Assembly: GCF_017813235.1 (NCBI RefSeq)
Contig: NZ_JAGISH010000007.1
Span: 62,001-126,000, forward strand
Direction of reading: 5' to 3'
DNA: 64,000 nucleotides
Origin: Sagittula salina
Lineage (GTDB): Bacteria; Pseudomonadota; Alphaproteobacteria; Rhodobacterales; Rhodobacteraceae
The position numbers were made by a program, and so were the translations under genes. Below are positions 17,933 through 35,004 of the stretch, in pieces; position 1 is the first letter of the stretch; every line of letters starts with the position of its first letter. The notes under the pieces are model-generated. The model did no database searches and had not been told where the DNA came from. It saw nothing but the letters and a program-made list of their open reading frames with translations.

Positions 17933-17966
17933 TCCCGTGCCGCGTGCCCGCTGTCGGGCGCGGGGC

Positions 17967-17995
17967 TTGCCATTCGGTAAAAGTCCGTGTATCGG
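17967..17995 (+). promoter_or_regulatory. Promoter of nusG
   Basis: TTGCCA, 17-nt spacer, TATCGG, 35 nt past the secE stop. Confidence 0.6.
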
Positions 17996-18011
17996 ACGTG
18001 TCCATAATTCG

Positions 18012-18047
18012 GGCGCGCGGCTGTAACAAGCTCGCGCGCCTTATCAT
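18012..18047 (+). promoter_or_regulatory. Leader hairpin of nusG
   Basis: GGCGCGCG and CGCGCGCC, extended by GCT/AGC, followed by TTATCATTT. It starts about 10 nt after the predicted transcription start, so it may be an attenuator. Confidence 0.5.
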
Positions 18048-18105
18048 TTGCGGCAGGCCCCGCGGCGTTCCGGTCGGGCAGGGGCACAGGATCGAGGTCA
18101 CAGAC

Positions 18106-18639
18106 ATGGCGAAGCGGTGGTATTCGGTAAGCGTTCTCTCGAACTTCGAGAAGAAGATTGCCGAGCAGATCCGGGCGGCGGCCGAAGAGCAGGGGCTCTC
18201 GGACGAGATCGATGAGGTGATGGTGCCGACCGAAGAGGTCATCGAGGTGCGCCGCGGCAAGAAGGTAACGACAGAGCGCCGTTTCATGCCGGGCTATGTG
18301 CTGGTGCACATGGAGATGTCGGACCGTGGCTTTCATCTGATCAACAACATCAACCGGGTGACCGGCTTCCTCGGGCCGCAAGGGCGCCCCATGCCGATGC
18401 GCGATGCGGAGGTAGAGTCGATCCTTGGCCGTGTACAGGAGAACGTGGACCAGCCGAAGCTGATGATCCACTTCGAGATCGGCGAGCGGGTGAAGGTCAA
18501 CGACGGACCCTTCGAAGGTTTTGACGGCATGGTGGAAGGTGTCGACGACGACGCACAACGCCTGCGCGTTTCCGTGTCTATCTTTGGCCGCGAAACCCCG
18601 GTGGAGCTGGAGTTTACGCAGGTCAGCAAGCAGGGCTGA
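18106..18639 (+). CDS. nusG: Transcription termination/antitermination protein NusG
   Basis: Binds the RNA polymerase clamp, raises processivity and links it to Rho or to ribosomal protein S10. It has 177 residues: the NGN domain (MAKRWYSVSVLSNFEKKIAE to about 120) with RRFMPGYVLVHMEM, and the KOW domain with GERVKVNDGPFEGFDGMVEG. Start 18106 gives the normal N-terminus. A strong terminator follows at 18711, so nusG is not read through into rplK as in E. coli. Confidence 0.97.
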   Translation: MAKRWYSVSVLSNFEKKIAEQIRAAAEEQGLSDEIDEVMVPTEEVIEVRRGKKVTTERRFMPGYVLVHMEMSDRGFHLINNINRVTGFLGPQGRPMPMRDAEVESILGRVQENVDQPKLMIHFEIGERVKVNDGPFEGFDGMVEGVDDDAQRLRVSVSIFGRETPVELEFTQVSKQG

Positions 18640-18710
18640 GGTCCGCACGGCTACGCGTTCGGGGTTTGGCCGGACGTGCTGTAGTCGCGCAGTAGGAAAA
18701 GATCGCCAGG

Positions 18711-18737
18711 CGCGACCCGGAAACGGGTCGCGTTTTT
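18711..18737 (+). terminator. Terminator of nusG
   Basis: CGCGACCCG, loop GAAA, CGGGTCGCG, then five T. Confidence 0.92.
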
Positions 18738-18815
18738 GCGTTTCTTCCGGGGTTCCACTTGCGGTGCTGCGCGGAACCAGATCGGGTCCGTCCTCGATGA
18801 ACCGACGTTCTGGAC

Positions 18816-18831
18816 GGGGGGGGGGGGGGGG
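18816..18831. repeat. G16 homopolymer tract
   Basis: Sixteen consecutive G residues, 44 nt upstream of the YcaQ-like start at 18876. Length changes here could alter its transcription or translation; a sequencing error in length is also possible. Confidence 0.85.
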
Positions 18832-18875
18832 CTTCTCGCATTGCCATCCTTGGGGCCTTCGCGCAAACAGGACTC

Positions 18876-20039
18876 ATGACCCGCGCCGCGCTTTACATCG
18901 CCAACGCCGATGCCCGCCGTCTGTGGCTCGCGTCCCATGGTTTGGGGACACCGCCGACGGGGGGCGATACGCTCTCGGTCATCCGTGATCTCGGCTTTGT
19001 CCAGCTGGATACGATCCAGGTGGTGTCCCGTGCACATCATCATATCCTCTGGTCCCGCCGGCAGTCCTATCGAGAGCCAGCGCTCGACGCGCTGATGCGC
19101 AAGCGCCAGGTGTTCGAGCATTTTACCCATGATGCATCGATCCTGCCGATGGAGATGCTGCCGCTCTGGCGGCGCCAGTTCGACCGGATGAAGCGGAAGG
19201 TGGGGCAGTCGTGGTATGTCGGCGTCGCGGAGGACACGTTGGTGGCCGAAATCATGGACCGCATTGGCGAGGAAGGACCGCTTTGTACCCGCGACTTCGA
19301 TACTGTCGTGAAAGAGCGTGCGATGTGGCACCGGCCACCGCACAAGAAGGCGTTGGATTACCTCTGGTACGCTGGCGCGCTGGCGACGTCCCACCGCGAC
19401 GGGATCATCAAGTACTATGACCTGGCAGAGCGGGTCTTTCCGCAGGTCGAGGCCCTGCCGGAGTCCGTGCAGATCGATGGACTGTGTCGCGCCGCGCTGC
19501 ACAGGCTCGGTTTCGGCACCGCGGGAGAGGTCCGAAAGTTCTGGGATGCGACCGAAGTCGCCGAGGTCAACCGCTGGGCCGACCGTGCCGTGGCAGGCGG
19601 GGCGGCGATCCCGGTGACGGTCGAGGGTGCGGACGGAAGGCCTATGCGGGGCATCGCCAGCCCGGACATCGAGGCGCGCCTCGCGGATACGCCAGCGCCG
19701 ACCGCGCGCCTGCGGGTGCTGAACCCGTTTGACCCGGCCATTCGTGACCGCCGTCGCCTTTGCAGACTTTTCGGCTTCGAATACACGGTGGAAATGTTCG
19801 TGCCCGAAGCGCAGCGCGTTTGGGGGTACTACATCTATCCGCTTCTGGAGGGCGACCGGTTTGTCGGGCGGCTGGAGGCCAAGGCCGACAGGGGCAGGGG
19901 CGTGCTGACCGTGTCAAGGCTATGGTGGGAGGCCGGGGTGCGGCGCTCCTCCGCGCGCACCGCGCGGCTGGAGGCAGAGCTTGCGCGCCTGTGCCGGCTC
20001 GCCGGACTCGAACGGGTGGCGTGGTGCTGCGAGGTTTGA
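18876..20039 (+). CDS. YcaQ/AlkX-type DNA glycosylase (HTH_42 family)
   Basis: A 387-residue winged-helix protein of the YcaQ family, which in E. coli unhooks interstrand DNA crosslinks and removes bulky alkylated bases. The catalytic QxD motif is visible as Gln43-Leu-Asp45 in LGFVQLDTIQVVSRAHHHIL. Further family blocks are HFTHDASILPMEMLPLWRRQ and the C-terminal EYTVEMFVPEAQRVWGYYIY with FVGRLEAKADR. Length is normal. It is inserted between nusG and rplK, genes that are adjacent in many bacteria. No ribosome binding site is evident, but the ATG gives a full-length family N-terminus. Confidence 0.9.
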   Translation: MTRAALYIANADARRLWLASHGLGTPPTGGDTLSVIRDLGFVQLDTIQVVSRAHHHILWSRRQSYREPALDALMRKRQVFEHFTHDASILPMEMLPLWRRQFDRMKRKVGQSWYVGVAEDTLVAEIMDRIGEEGPLCTRDFDTVVKERAMWHRPPHKKALDYLWYAGALATSHRDGIIKYYDLAERVFPQVEALPESVQIDGLCRAALHRLGFGTAGEVRKFWDATEVAEVNRWADRAVAGGAAIPVTVEGADGRPMRGIASPDIEARLADTPAPTARLRVLNPFDPAIRDRRRLCRLFGFEYTVEMFVPEAQRVWGYYIYPLLEGDRFVGRLEAKADRGRGVLTVSRLWWEAGVRRSSARTARLEAELARLCRLAGLERVAWCCEV

Positions 20040-20124
20040 CTCCGCCGGACGGTCTGGCCCTTTTCCGTATCCATATGGGGCCGGGCCGCCTCCACGGCGT
20101 CCATGAGGGAAGCCGGCGAAGCCC

Positions 20125-20153
20125 TTGCCAAGTCGCCGGTACTGGTCTAAACG
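20125..20153 (+). promoter_or_regulatory. Promoter of rplK-rplA
   Basis: TTGCCA, 17-nt spacer, TAAACG; predicted start about 131 nt before rplK. A stem GCCCCG/CGGGGC (20167-20188) lies just downstream, without a T-run. Confidence 0.65.
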
Positions 20154-20290
20154 GCCCGCTCATGCAGCCCCGGTCCCCGACTCGGGGCGGTATCCCGTTC
20201 GTGGGAGGCGAGGGATTCGCGAATTCCGGACCATACCACGCCACATGAACGCCCTGCGACGCGTCGCGGGGAGATGGAAAGGAGACACCC

Positions 20291-20743
20291 ATGGCAAAGA
20301 AGCTTGTGGGCAAGATGAAGCTGCAGATCCCTGCAGGCAAGGCCAACCCCTCCCCGCCGGTCGGTCCGGCACTGGGTCAGCGCGGCATCAACATCATGGA
20401 ATTCTGCAAGGCGTTCAACGCCAAGACGCAGGAAATGGAGCCCGGCGCGCCGTGCCCGACCGTGATCACCTACTATCAGGACAAGTCCTTCACGATGGAC
20501 ATCAAGACGCCGCCCGCGTCTTATTACCTGAAGAAGGCAGCCGGCCTGAAGCCGGTCGGCAAGCGCAACCGTCCGAAGGGCGCCGTGAACCCGGGTCGCG
20601 AGACCGTGGCCACCGTGACCGTGGCACAGGTGCGTGAAATCGCCGAAGCCAAGATGAAGGACCTGTCGGCTAACGACGTCGAGGCAGCAATGCAGATCAT
20701 CCTGGGCTCCGCCCGGTCGATGGGCATCGAGGTGAAGGGGTAA
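20291..20743 (+). CDS. rplK: 50S ribosomal protein L11
   Basis: Binds 23S rRNA in the GTPase-associated centre and works with L10/L12 in factor-dependent GTP hydrolysis. It has 150 residues with the N-terminal [20 protein letters not shown] motif and the rRNA-binding C-terminal domain ([20 protein letters not shown]). GAAAGGAG lies 7 nt before the ATG. rplA follows 5 nt after the stop in the same unit. In E. coli L1 represses this operon at the leader; a matching site was not recognised here. Confidence 0.98.
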   Translation: MAKKLVGKMKLQIPAGKANPSPPVGPALGQRGINIMEFCKAFNAKTQEMEPGAPCPTVITYYQDKSFTMDIKTPPASYYLKKAAGLKPVGKRNRPKGAVNPGRETVATVTVAQVREIAEAKMKDLSANDVEAAMQIILGSARSMGIEVKG

Positions 20744-20748
20744 TTATC

Positions 20749-21447
20749 ATGGCAAAACTTGGTAAGCGTACCCGCGCCGCGCGCGAGGCCTTCGAAGGCA
20801 AGGAAAACCTGTCGGTCGAGGAAGCTGTCTCCCTGATCAAGTCGAATGCGAACGCGAAATTCGACGAGACCGTGGAAATCTCCATGAACCTCGGTGTCGA
20901 TCCGCGCCACGCGGACCAAATGGTGCGCGGCGTTGTCGGCCTGCCGAACGGCACCGGCAAGACCGTGCGCGTCGCGGTCTTCGCTCGTGGCGCCAAGGCC
21001 GATGAGGCCACTCAGGCCGGTGCTGACATCGTCGGCGCTGAGGACCTGATGGAAACCATTCAGGGCGGCACGATCGATTTCGATCGCTGCATCGCGACCC
21101 CGGACATGATGCCGATCGTAGGCCGCCTCGGCAAGATCCTCGGCCCGCGCAACCTGATGCCGAACCCGAAGGTCGGCACGGTGACGATGGACGTGGCTCA
21201 GGCCGTGAAGGACGCCAAGGGCGGCCAGGTGCAGTTCAAGGCCGAGAAGGCCGGTGTCGTACACGCGGGCGTCGGCAAGGTCTCCTTTGACGAGGCCAAG
21301 CTGGTCGAGAACATCAAGGCGTTCGTCGGTGCTGTTTCGGCGGCAAAGCCTGCCGGCGCAAAGGGCACTTACATGAAGAAGATCTCCGTGTCTTCGACCA
21401 TGGGCCCGGGCGTATCGATCTCGGTAGACGACGCCGCCGCACGCTGA
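20749..21447 (+). CDS. rplA: 50S ribosomal protein L1
   Basis: Forms the L1 stalk that moves deacylated tRNA out of the E site. It has 232 residues, with [20 protein letters not shown] in the inserted domain and the signature [20 protein letters not shown]. It is the last gene of the rplK-rplA unit and is closed by a strong terminator at 21473. rplJ comes only 3.2 kb later. Confidence 0.98.
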   Translation: MAKLGKRTRAAREAFEGKENLSVEEAVSLIKSNANAKFDETVEISMNLGVDPRHADQMVRGVVGLPNGTGKTVRVAVFARGAKADEATQAGADIVGAEDLMETIQGGTIDFDRCIATPDMMPIVGRLGKILGPRNLMPNPKVGTVTMDVAQAVKDAKGGQVQFKAEKAGVVHAGVGKVSFDEAKLVENIKAFVGAVSAAKPAGAKGTYMKKISVSSTMGPGVSISVDDAAAR

Positions 21448-21472
21448 CCGCTGCGAACCAGAATGAGATCAA

Positions 21473-21495
21473 GGCGGCCTTCGGGCCGCCTTTTT
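21473..21495 (+). terminator. Terminator of rplK-rplA
   Basis: GGCGGCC, loop TTCG, GGCCGCC, five T. Confidence 0.93.
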
Positions 21496-21560
21496 CGTTT
21501 GCGGCCCCTCCGTGGCGGAGAAACTGGCGTTTGATAGAATATTACCTTGGATAGATGCGA

Positions 21561-21583
21561 AAAGCGCCCCACAGGGGCGCTTT
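21561..21583 (-). terminator. Terminator of the small secreted protein gene
   Basis: Perfect 10-bp stem AAAGCGCCCC/GGGGCGCTTT with a 3-nt loop. On the minus strand it ends in TTTTC, 42 nt beyond the stop at 21625. Confidence 0.85.
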
Positions 21584-21624
21584 CAGGGCGGTCGCAACGA
21601 ACCCGCAACGGGCCAGGCGATCGT

Positions 21625-21822
21625 TCAGTGACGGCGATAGCGCGACGCGACGCGGTGGGCGTAGTGGCGGCCAGCCTTGCCGTTCTTCACCGCGACCTTG
21701 CCGTGAACCTGGTGCACCTTGTGGGAGGGTGCGCAATTTGGTGTCGCGGTGCCACCCGCAACGGCTGCACCCGCCGACAGGGCGATAAGCGATGCGCAGA
21801 ATGTAAATGCTTTGACAGACAT
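21625..21822 (-). CDS. Small secreted basic protein
   Basis: A 65-residue protein: signal peptide (MSVKAFTFCASLIALSAGAA, cleavage near AVAGG) and a mature part of about 40 residues rich in His, Lys and Arg, with one Cys (HKVHQVHGKVAVKNGKAG). The ATG at 21822 has GGAG 7 nt upstream. Own terminator at 21561. The family is not recognised; periplasmic or secreted location follows from the signal peptide. It starts the group of exported-protein genes that separates rplA from rplJ. Confidence 0.65.
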   Translation of the reverse strand: MSVKAFTFCASLIALSAGAAVAGGTATPNCAPSHKVHQVHGKVAVKNGKAGRHYAHRVASRYRRH

Positions 21823-21970
21823 GATTTTCTCCATTCAGATCAATCACCGGCTTGGCGAACCCCTGGCCTCGCCTTCGGATCGGTGTGGCTGAAATGTAGC
21901 GAAAGTGCGGCGGAATTCCGTCATCAAACTTAATAAATGGTTAACGCCCTGAGCAGGCGGCCGTTGGAGT

Positions 21971-22750
21971 CTAGAAGCTGCGGGAAACGCTGATCCCTAA
22001 CTGTCGGCTATGGACGTTGTCGGTCACGTCATAAACGCCAAAGGAGGCGCCCCAGTTGAAGAGCCGGGGGTGGCTCAGCCCGAAGCCGATGTTCACCTGG
22101 TTGCGTGTCCCTGAGAGACTGGCAGAAAGATTCGGGGTCAGACCTGCGCCGATTCCATAGAACCAGCCTCCTTCGACAAAGATGCCGAGATCATCATAAG
22201 TGCTCTGGTCCCCGTAGCCGACCGTGATCTGCACAGGGACCTCTTGTGTCCCGCCCACGGAAAAGAGGTGGGAGACGTAGGCCGACCAGGCCGGAGGGTC
22301 GAACGCCGCATCCCCCCATGCGCCGAGGTTGCTGGCGGAGAGACCGATGAAGGTCAGGCTGTCGTCGCTGACCCGCAACGCCCGCGCGACGTCAAGGCCA
22401 AAGGCGCCGTCCTCGGCAAAACCTTTCAGACTGGTGATTGCGACGGAGCCGGTCACGGCTATCAGGTCGATGGGGTCGCCCAGGGTGTATCCAATCACCA
22501 GATCTCCATCGAGTTTTTCCGCAGCCGTGGTATTCGACGGAAGGATTCCGCGCCGGGGGTAAACCAGAGACAACCCAATAAAACCGGTATTCGGAGCGCC
22601 GGGAAATGCGCTGGCGATGCCGAAAGTCGCGGGAAAGGCTCGCTCTGCCTCAAACTGTGCCTCCTGCGCATCGCTCTCTCTCGCCGAGAAGCCAGTCGCG
22701 ACCAGAGCCGTCACGCAGTGCAGGGTAAGGGCGCGCGTTCGCCTGTTCAT
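21971..22750 (-). CDS. Putative outer-membrane barrel protein, left member of a divergent pair
   Basis: A 259-residue protein with a signal peptide (about residues 1-28, SARESDAQ), beta-strand-rich mature part and C-terminal Phe (GISVSRSF), suggesting an outer-membrane barrel. It shares blocks with the divergent gene at 23119: SLTFIGLSASNLGAWG against SVTFVGVSGSGLGAWA, QITVGYGDQSTY against TWTVGYGERSNY, and LSASLSGTRNQVNIG against MSLSVSGTENQVNAG. The two are clearly paralogues. Start 22750 has AAGGAG 8 nt upstream. No named family is recognised. Confidence 0.75.
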   Translation of the reverse strand: MNRRTRALTLHCVTALVATGFSARESDAQEAQFEAERAFPATFGIASAFPGAPNTGFIGLSLVYPRRGILPSNTTAAEKLDGDLVIGYTLGDPIDLIAVTGSVAITSLKGFAEDGAFGLDVARALRVSDDSLTFIGLSASNLGAWGDAAFDPPAWSAYVSHLFSVGGTQEVPVQITVGYGDQSTYDDLGIFVEGGWFYGIGAGLTPNLSASLSGTRNQVNIGFGLSHPRLFNWGASFGVYDVTDNVHSRQLGISVSRSF

Positions 22751-23118
22751 GGGGTGTCTCCTTGGCGGATCAAAACGTTTGGTCCGGCGACTGGTAGCAC
22801 GCTGCGGATCATCAGGAGGTTGACGCAGCCAATTTTTCGCGCATTCTGCCCTCTGCACAGCGCGACCGCCGATGCGGCCGTCGATCGCGTGAGACCACCC
22901 TTTCGGGGTCATCATCCGACATGGATTCGCGGCAGATCGGATGACGCAGTATGATGTTCGCTGGCAACATGTTTCGGTAAAGTTGAGCGCCGCGACAACT
23001 TCCGGCCATGAATTCATTGCTTGTAAGGGAATCCCGCTTCACACTGAGGCGAACACGGTGGCGCCGGTCTGGCATTTCCCGGCACCACTACTGGCTATCT
23101 AGTGAAATCGAGGCAGAC
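22751..23118. other. Divergent intergenic region of the barrel pair
   Basis: Holds both 5' ends of the paralogous genes and must contain two back-to-back promoters. No convincing gene and no clear palindromic operator seen. Confidence 0.5.
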
Positions 23119-23913
23119 ATGAAGAAACTCCTTACGGCTTCCACCGCAGCGCTGGCTATTGCCGTCGCGTTGTCCTCTTCCGTGATGGCCGAAACCGCAG
23201 CCCAGGGCGACTACGTCCTCTCGACTCAGAGCGCCGGCGGCCCGCTGTTCGCATCCATTTTCGGCGCCCCGTCGGCGATGACACCTCCCGCCCGCACCGC
23301 ATTCGTCTCTGTCAGCGGCGCAAACCCGCGCGATGGCGTTCAGGGCAACGGTTGGGATTACGATATGTCCTACGGTTACGGCTTCGGTAACCCGTTCACC
23401 GCTGTTGGCGGCATGATCAGCCTCGACATCACCGGCACTCAGCCCTACGCCGACGCCGGTTCCTTCAGCCTCGCGTTCTCGCGCGCGGTGGCGATCACCC
23501 AGAATTCCGTTACCTTCGTCGGCGTCTCCGGTTCCGGTCTCGGGGCTTGGGCGCCCAGCGGCGTTTCGGCGGCCAAACCGGCTGCGGCGGCGATGGTATC
23601 GCAGTACCTCACCCTTGGTCCGTCCGGATACCCGGTCACCTGGACCGTGGGTTACGGCGAGCGCAGCAACTACGTCGGTTCCACCGGCCTGAAAGACGAC
23701 GGCGCGTTCTGGGGTGTCGGTGTCGGCGCGACCAGCTTCATGAGCCTCAGCGTGTCGGGCACCGAGAATCAGGTTAACGCAGGCGCAAACCTTGCCGTGC
23801 CGGGACTCGACGGGCTGAGCCTCGCAGTGGGCCGGTACGACCTTGCTGACAAAACTGATCGTCAGCAGGACGCCTTCACCATCAGCTATTCCATGAAGCT
23901 TGGAGCAAAATGA
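23119..23913 (+). CDS. Putative outer-membrane barrel protein, right member of a divergent pair
   Basis: A 264-residue protein with a signal peptide (MKKLLTASTAALAIAVALSS, cleavage near VMAE) and a Gly/Ser/Tyr-rich beta-type mature part. It is paralogous to 21971-22750, sharing the FVGVSGSGLGAW core, the VGYGERSNY block and the SGTENQVNAGANL block. It ends KLGAK rather than in Phe, although the preceding FTISYSMKL fits a last strand. The following small gene overlaps its stop by 4 nt, so the two are translationally coupled. No family name can be given. Confidence 0.75.
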   Translation: MKKLLTASTAALAIAVALSSSVMAETAAQGDYVLSTQSAGGPLFASIFGAPSAMTPPARTAFVSVSGANPRDGVQGNGWDYDMSYGYGFGNPFTAVGGMISLDITGTQPYADAGSFSLAFSRAVAITQNSVTFVGVSGSGLGAWAPSGVSAAKPAAAAMVSQYLTLGPSGYPVTWTVGYGERSNYVGSTGLKDDGAFWGVGVGATSFMSLSVSGTENQVNAGANLAVPGLDGLSLAVGRYDLADKTDRQQDAFTISYSMKLGAK

Positions 23914-24227
23914 TGCGCACGACGATTATCGCGGCTGCCGTGGCAGCTATCTCTCTTGCCGCAGCGCCGGCTTTCGCGGGCAAGGCACCCTCCACCAGCC
24001 CGGGCGGCCAGGCTCCGGCCGTTACGACCGCCAGCACCATCGCCGTGCTGGTCACGCGGTCTTCGGCAAGTGCGCTGACGGTCAATGTCGGCGGCACCCT
24101 TGGCGTGATTCCGATCTCCGCACTGCCGCCCCAGGCGCGCGCGGTCGTTCAGGCTCTGGCGATTGGTGGATCGGCCTCCGTAGGGGTGTCCCCGGGCATC
24201 GCATCACTGATCCTCGCCTATTTCTAA
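23910..24227 (+). CDS. Small secreted protein coupled to the barrel gene
   Basis: A 105-residue protein starting MMRTTIIAAAVAAISLAAAP with cleavage expected at AFAG (about residue 23). The mature ~80 residues are Ala/Val/Ser/Gly-rich and neutral (TIAVLVTRSSASALTVNVGG) and end in LILAYF. The ATG overlaps the upstream stop (ATGATG; start at 23910 or 23913). A terminator follows at 24258. No family is recognised; coupling suggests it works with the barrel protein upstream. Confidence 0.7.
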   Translation: MMRTTIIAAAVAAISLAAAPAFAGKAPSTSPGGQAPAVTTASTIAVLVTRSSASALTVNVGGTLGVIPISALPPQARAVVQALAIGGSASVGVSPGIASLILAYF

Positions 24228-24257
24228 GATCCCCTCGAGGATCCGGGAGATACAAAA

Positions 24258-24282
24258 GCGCGCCTTCGGGGCGCGCTTTTTT
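24258..24282 (+). terminator. Terminator of the barrel/small-protein unit
   Basis: GCGCGCC, 5-nt loop, GGCGCGC, six T, with four A before the stem. Confidence 0.92.
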
Positions 24283-24637
24283 CTTACCTGCCAGATATTG
24301 TACCGCGACCGCCCATGCCTGCGATCCATATCGATTGAGGGGCCTGTTGCCTTGAGGCACTTTTCCGAGCGAGGGGGCTTTTCATTTTCCGGAACCCGGT
24401 CTATGACGCGCATCTCGACAGGGGAGCGATCTCCGGTCGATTCGTCCGAGACGGTGGGTTGGTGCCTCTTCAGGGAAGCCCGATAATTCCTGCCCGAGAC
24501 GGGAAGAGACATTCTTTCACCCTTCGTCACGGCGTGGGGCCACGGGATGCGTCGACCCAATTTCGGACTTTGTAGCGGGGCCCTGGTCCCGTCTAAGAGA
24601 GCCGGAGGGTCCGCCCTCCAACAACTGGAGTGAAACT
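24283..24637 (+). promoter_or_regulatory. Leader region of rplJ-rplL with two candidate promoters and a hairpin
   Basis: No gene in this stretch. TTGGTG-N17-GATAAT at 24459-24487 and TTGTAG-N17-CTAAGA at 24570-24598 are candidate promoters. A small hairpin GGAGGG/CCCTCC (24604-24619) lies just before the rplJ start and could be part of L10 autoregulation, which is inference. Confidence 0.4.
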
Positions 24638-25156
24638 GTGGATAGAGCCCAGAAAGAGAAGTTGGTCGAGGAACTCGGCCAGATCTTCGAAAGCTCTGGC
24701 GTCGTGGTGGTTGCCCGCTACGAGGGTCTCACGGTTGCAGAGATGACCGAACTTCGGAACCGTGCCCGTAACGGGGATGCCGTGGTTCGTGTCGCCAAGA
24801 ACAAGCTCGCCAAGATTGCCGTTCAGGGCACCCCCGCCGAGGGGATCGCCGAATACCTGGATGGCATGACGGTGCTGACCTTCTCCGAAGACCCGGTCGC
24901 AGCGGCCAAGGTCATCGAAGACTTCGCCAAGGACAACAAGAAGATTGTCATCCTGGGCGGCGCAATGGCTGGCACCACGCTGGACCGGGCCGGTGTCGAA
25001 GCCGTGTCGAAAATGCCGTCGCGCGAGGAGCTTATTGCTTCCATCGTGGGCTGCATTGCGGCGCCGGCGTCGAACATCGCCGGAGCGATTGGCGCACCTG
25101 CTTCGAACATCGCCTCCATCCTCACCACCATCGAGGAAAAGGCCGAGGCGGCGTAA
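24638..25156 (+). CDS. rplJ: 50S ribosomal protein L10
   Basis: Anchors L12 dimers to the ribosomal stalk. It has 172 residues starting at GTG ([20 protein letters not shown]), with [14 protein letters not shown] and the C-terminal helix that binds L12. GGAG lies 8 nt upstream of the GTG. rplL follows after 72 nt. L10 with L12 represses its own leader in E. coli; the hairpin at 24604 would be the place to look here. Confidence 0.97.
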   Translation: MDRAQKEKLVEELGQIFESSGVVVVARYEGLTVAEMTELRNRARNGDAVVRVAKNKLAKIAVQGTPAEGIAEYLDGMTVLTFSEDPVAAAKVIEDFAKDNKKIVILGGAMAGTTLDRAGVEAVSKMPSREELIASIVGCIAAPASNIAGAIGAPASNIASILTTIEEKAEAA

Positions 25157-25228
25157 GCAACCTGACCACCCGCGTAGGGATCATCCCTCGCGCCGGAAAC
25201 ACACATCTATATCGGAAAGAGTCTCAAA

Positions 25229-25609
25229 ATGGCAGATCTCAAAGCACTGGCCGAACAAATCGTTGGCCTGACCCTCCTGGAAGCACAGGAACTGAAAACC
25301 ATCCTCAAGGACGAGTACGGCATCGAGCCCGCAGCAGGCGGCGCTGTCATGATGGCGGGCCCGGCAGCTGGCGGCGAAGCCGCAGCCGAGGAAGAAAAGA
25401 CCGAGTTCGACGTGATCCTCAAGTCCGCAGGCGACAAGAAGATCAACGTGATCAAGGAAGTCCGCGGCATCACTGGCCTGGGCCTCAAAGAAGCCAAGGA
25501 CCTCGTTGAAGCTGGCGGCAAGGCCGTCAAGGAAGGCGTGTCCAAGGACGAAGCCGAGGAAATCAAGAAGAAGCTCGAAGAAGCAGGCGCTGAAGTCGAG
25601 CTCAAGTAA
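25229..25609 (+). CDS. rplL: 50S ribosomal protein L7/L12
   Basis: Multi-copy stalk protein that recruits EF-G, EF-Tu and IF2. It has 126 residues with an N-terminal dimerisation helix, an Ala/Gly-rich hinge (about 30-52) and the C-terminal factor-binding domain [21 protein letters not shown] terminator at 25634 ends the rplJ-rplL unit, so rpoB has a separate promoter. Confidence 0.98.
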   Translation: MADLKALAEQIVGLTLLEAQELKTILKDEYGIEPAAGGAVMMAGPAAGGEAAAEEEKTEFDVILKSAGDKKINVIKEVRGITGLGLKEAKDLVEAGGKAVKEGVSKDEAEEIKKKLEEAGAEVELK

Positions 25610-25633
25610 TCCGGTTCACGAACCGTCTTACGG

Positions 25634-25669
25634 CAGGCGCTCCCATGGGGGCGCCTGTTTTCGTTTTTT
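25634..25669 (+). terminator. Terminator of rplJ-rplL
   Basis: CAGGCGC/GCGCCTG, extended inward by TCC/GGG, followed by TTTTCGTTTTTT. Confidence 0.92.
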
Positions 25670-26271
25670 GGGGCGGGTGGAGTCGCCGTGCGCCGTTGCG
25701 CGGACGGAGGTAGTAATCGGCGTGGACGTCGTCGTGGCAGAAGGTGCTGCCAACAATTTCCGGGCGAACACCTTCAGGTTTCCCGGGTGGCGGGGCGCCG
25801 CGCAGCCAAGCCGCGCGGCGGTGGTTCCGGCTCTCGCTTCTTGACGGCGGCGCGAAGTTTTGTCATTCTCTCCGGAGCCAAACTTGCGCAAATCCCCGCC
25901 GTGGGGGTTGCGCGCGTGCGCTTTACCGAATATTCGGAAGTCTCTTGCGGACTCGAGCGATTCGAGGCCGCATCCTGTCCGTTCCGGAATGACGAGGTGG
26001 CGCGCCGAGATCCTACATCCTGATACAGCCCCCGGATCCGGAAATCTTCATACAAAACTTCGGATACAGGCATTTGTTCCGACAGATGTTGAGCCCGTCT
26101 CGGCAAGCCCCAATCAGGGGTTTCCCAAGGCCGGATCGACAGATCGAGTGGCGCGCGGTGGGACGCGTGCCGAGAATGGATCGTCAACCAGCCGTCACTG
26201 ACGTGAACCGCCGCTGTGGCCCCGGCAGCGTGCAGGTTCGGGCAGAGAAAAATCGAAAGGGTGCTTCCCTC
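25670..26271 (+). promoter_or_regulatory. Upstream region and long leader of rpoBC
   Basis: About 600 nt without a supported gene. The best promoter is at 25908-25936 (annotated separately), which gives a leader of about 330 nt. A weaker TTGACG-N17-CATTCT is at 25841-25869. Short stems are visible, e.g. CCCC/GGGG near 26110, but no clear riboswitch. Confidence 0.45.
25908..25936 (+). promoter_or_regulatory. Candidate promoter of rpoB-rpoC
   Basis: TTGCGC, 17-nt spacer, TATTCG. Confidence 0.55.
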
Positions 26272-30408
<4,137 letters not shown>

Positions 30409-30506
30409 GTCACCGGGTTTCGCCAAAAACTCTGTGCGGCCAAGGTCTTTCGACGGAAGACCTTGGCAGCTCCTCCCCCGCCTCCCTCTGAATTTGTGAG
30501 GAACAC

Positions 30507-34736
<4,230 letters not shown>

Positions 34737-34751
<15 letters not shown>

Positions 34752-34799
34752 GCGGCTTTCAAGAACGAAACTGAGAGCCGCGAATAAGCGGCTTTCAAG
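34737..34799 (+). repeat. Tandem duplication covering the rpoC stop codon
   Basis: A 27-bp sequence occurs at 34737-34763 and again at 34773-34799 (period 36). Each copy encodes ESRE-stop and forms a small hairpin, AGCCGC/GCGGCT, with the stop in the loop. Confidence 0.95.
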
Positions 34800-34843
34800 C
34801 AGGACCATGAGCGGCGCGCACGCGTGCTCTCCGTCTGAGACTG

Positions 34844-34873
34844 AGGCCCTTCCCGGCGACGGGGAGGGCCTTT
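34844..34873 (+). terminator. Terminator of rpoB-rpoC
   Basis: AGGCCCTTCCC and GGGGAGGGCCT (one G-T pair), loop about 6 nt, followed by TTTGCTT. Confidence 0.8.
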
Positions 34874-35004
34874 GCTTCGCGTACGCGCATCCTCATCGCG
34901 CAAGCGCCAAGCGCCAAGTGCCGGGTGCGGGCGGAACCATGAAGCACTTGATCCGTTCGTGCGCTGTCGCGGATTCTACGGCGAATTCTTCCCGTGAGCG
35001 GAAG

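Noticed and set aside
26074..26271. N-terminal extension of RpoB
   Set aside because: The added residues precede the canonical [10 protein letters not shown] start and are not conserved-looking.
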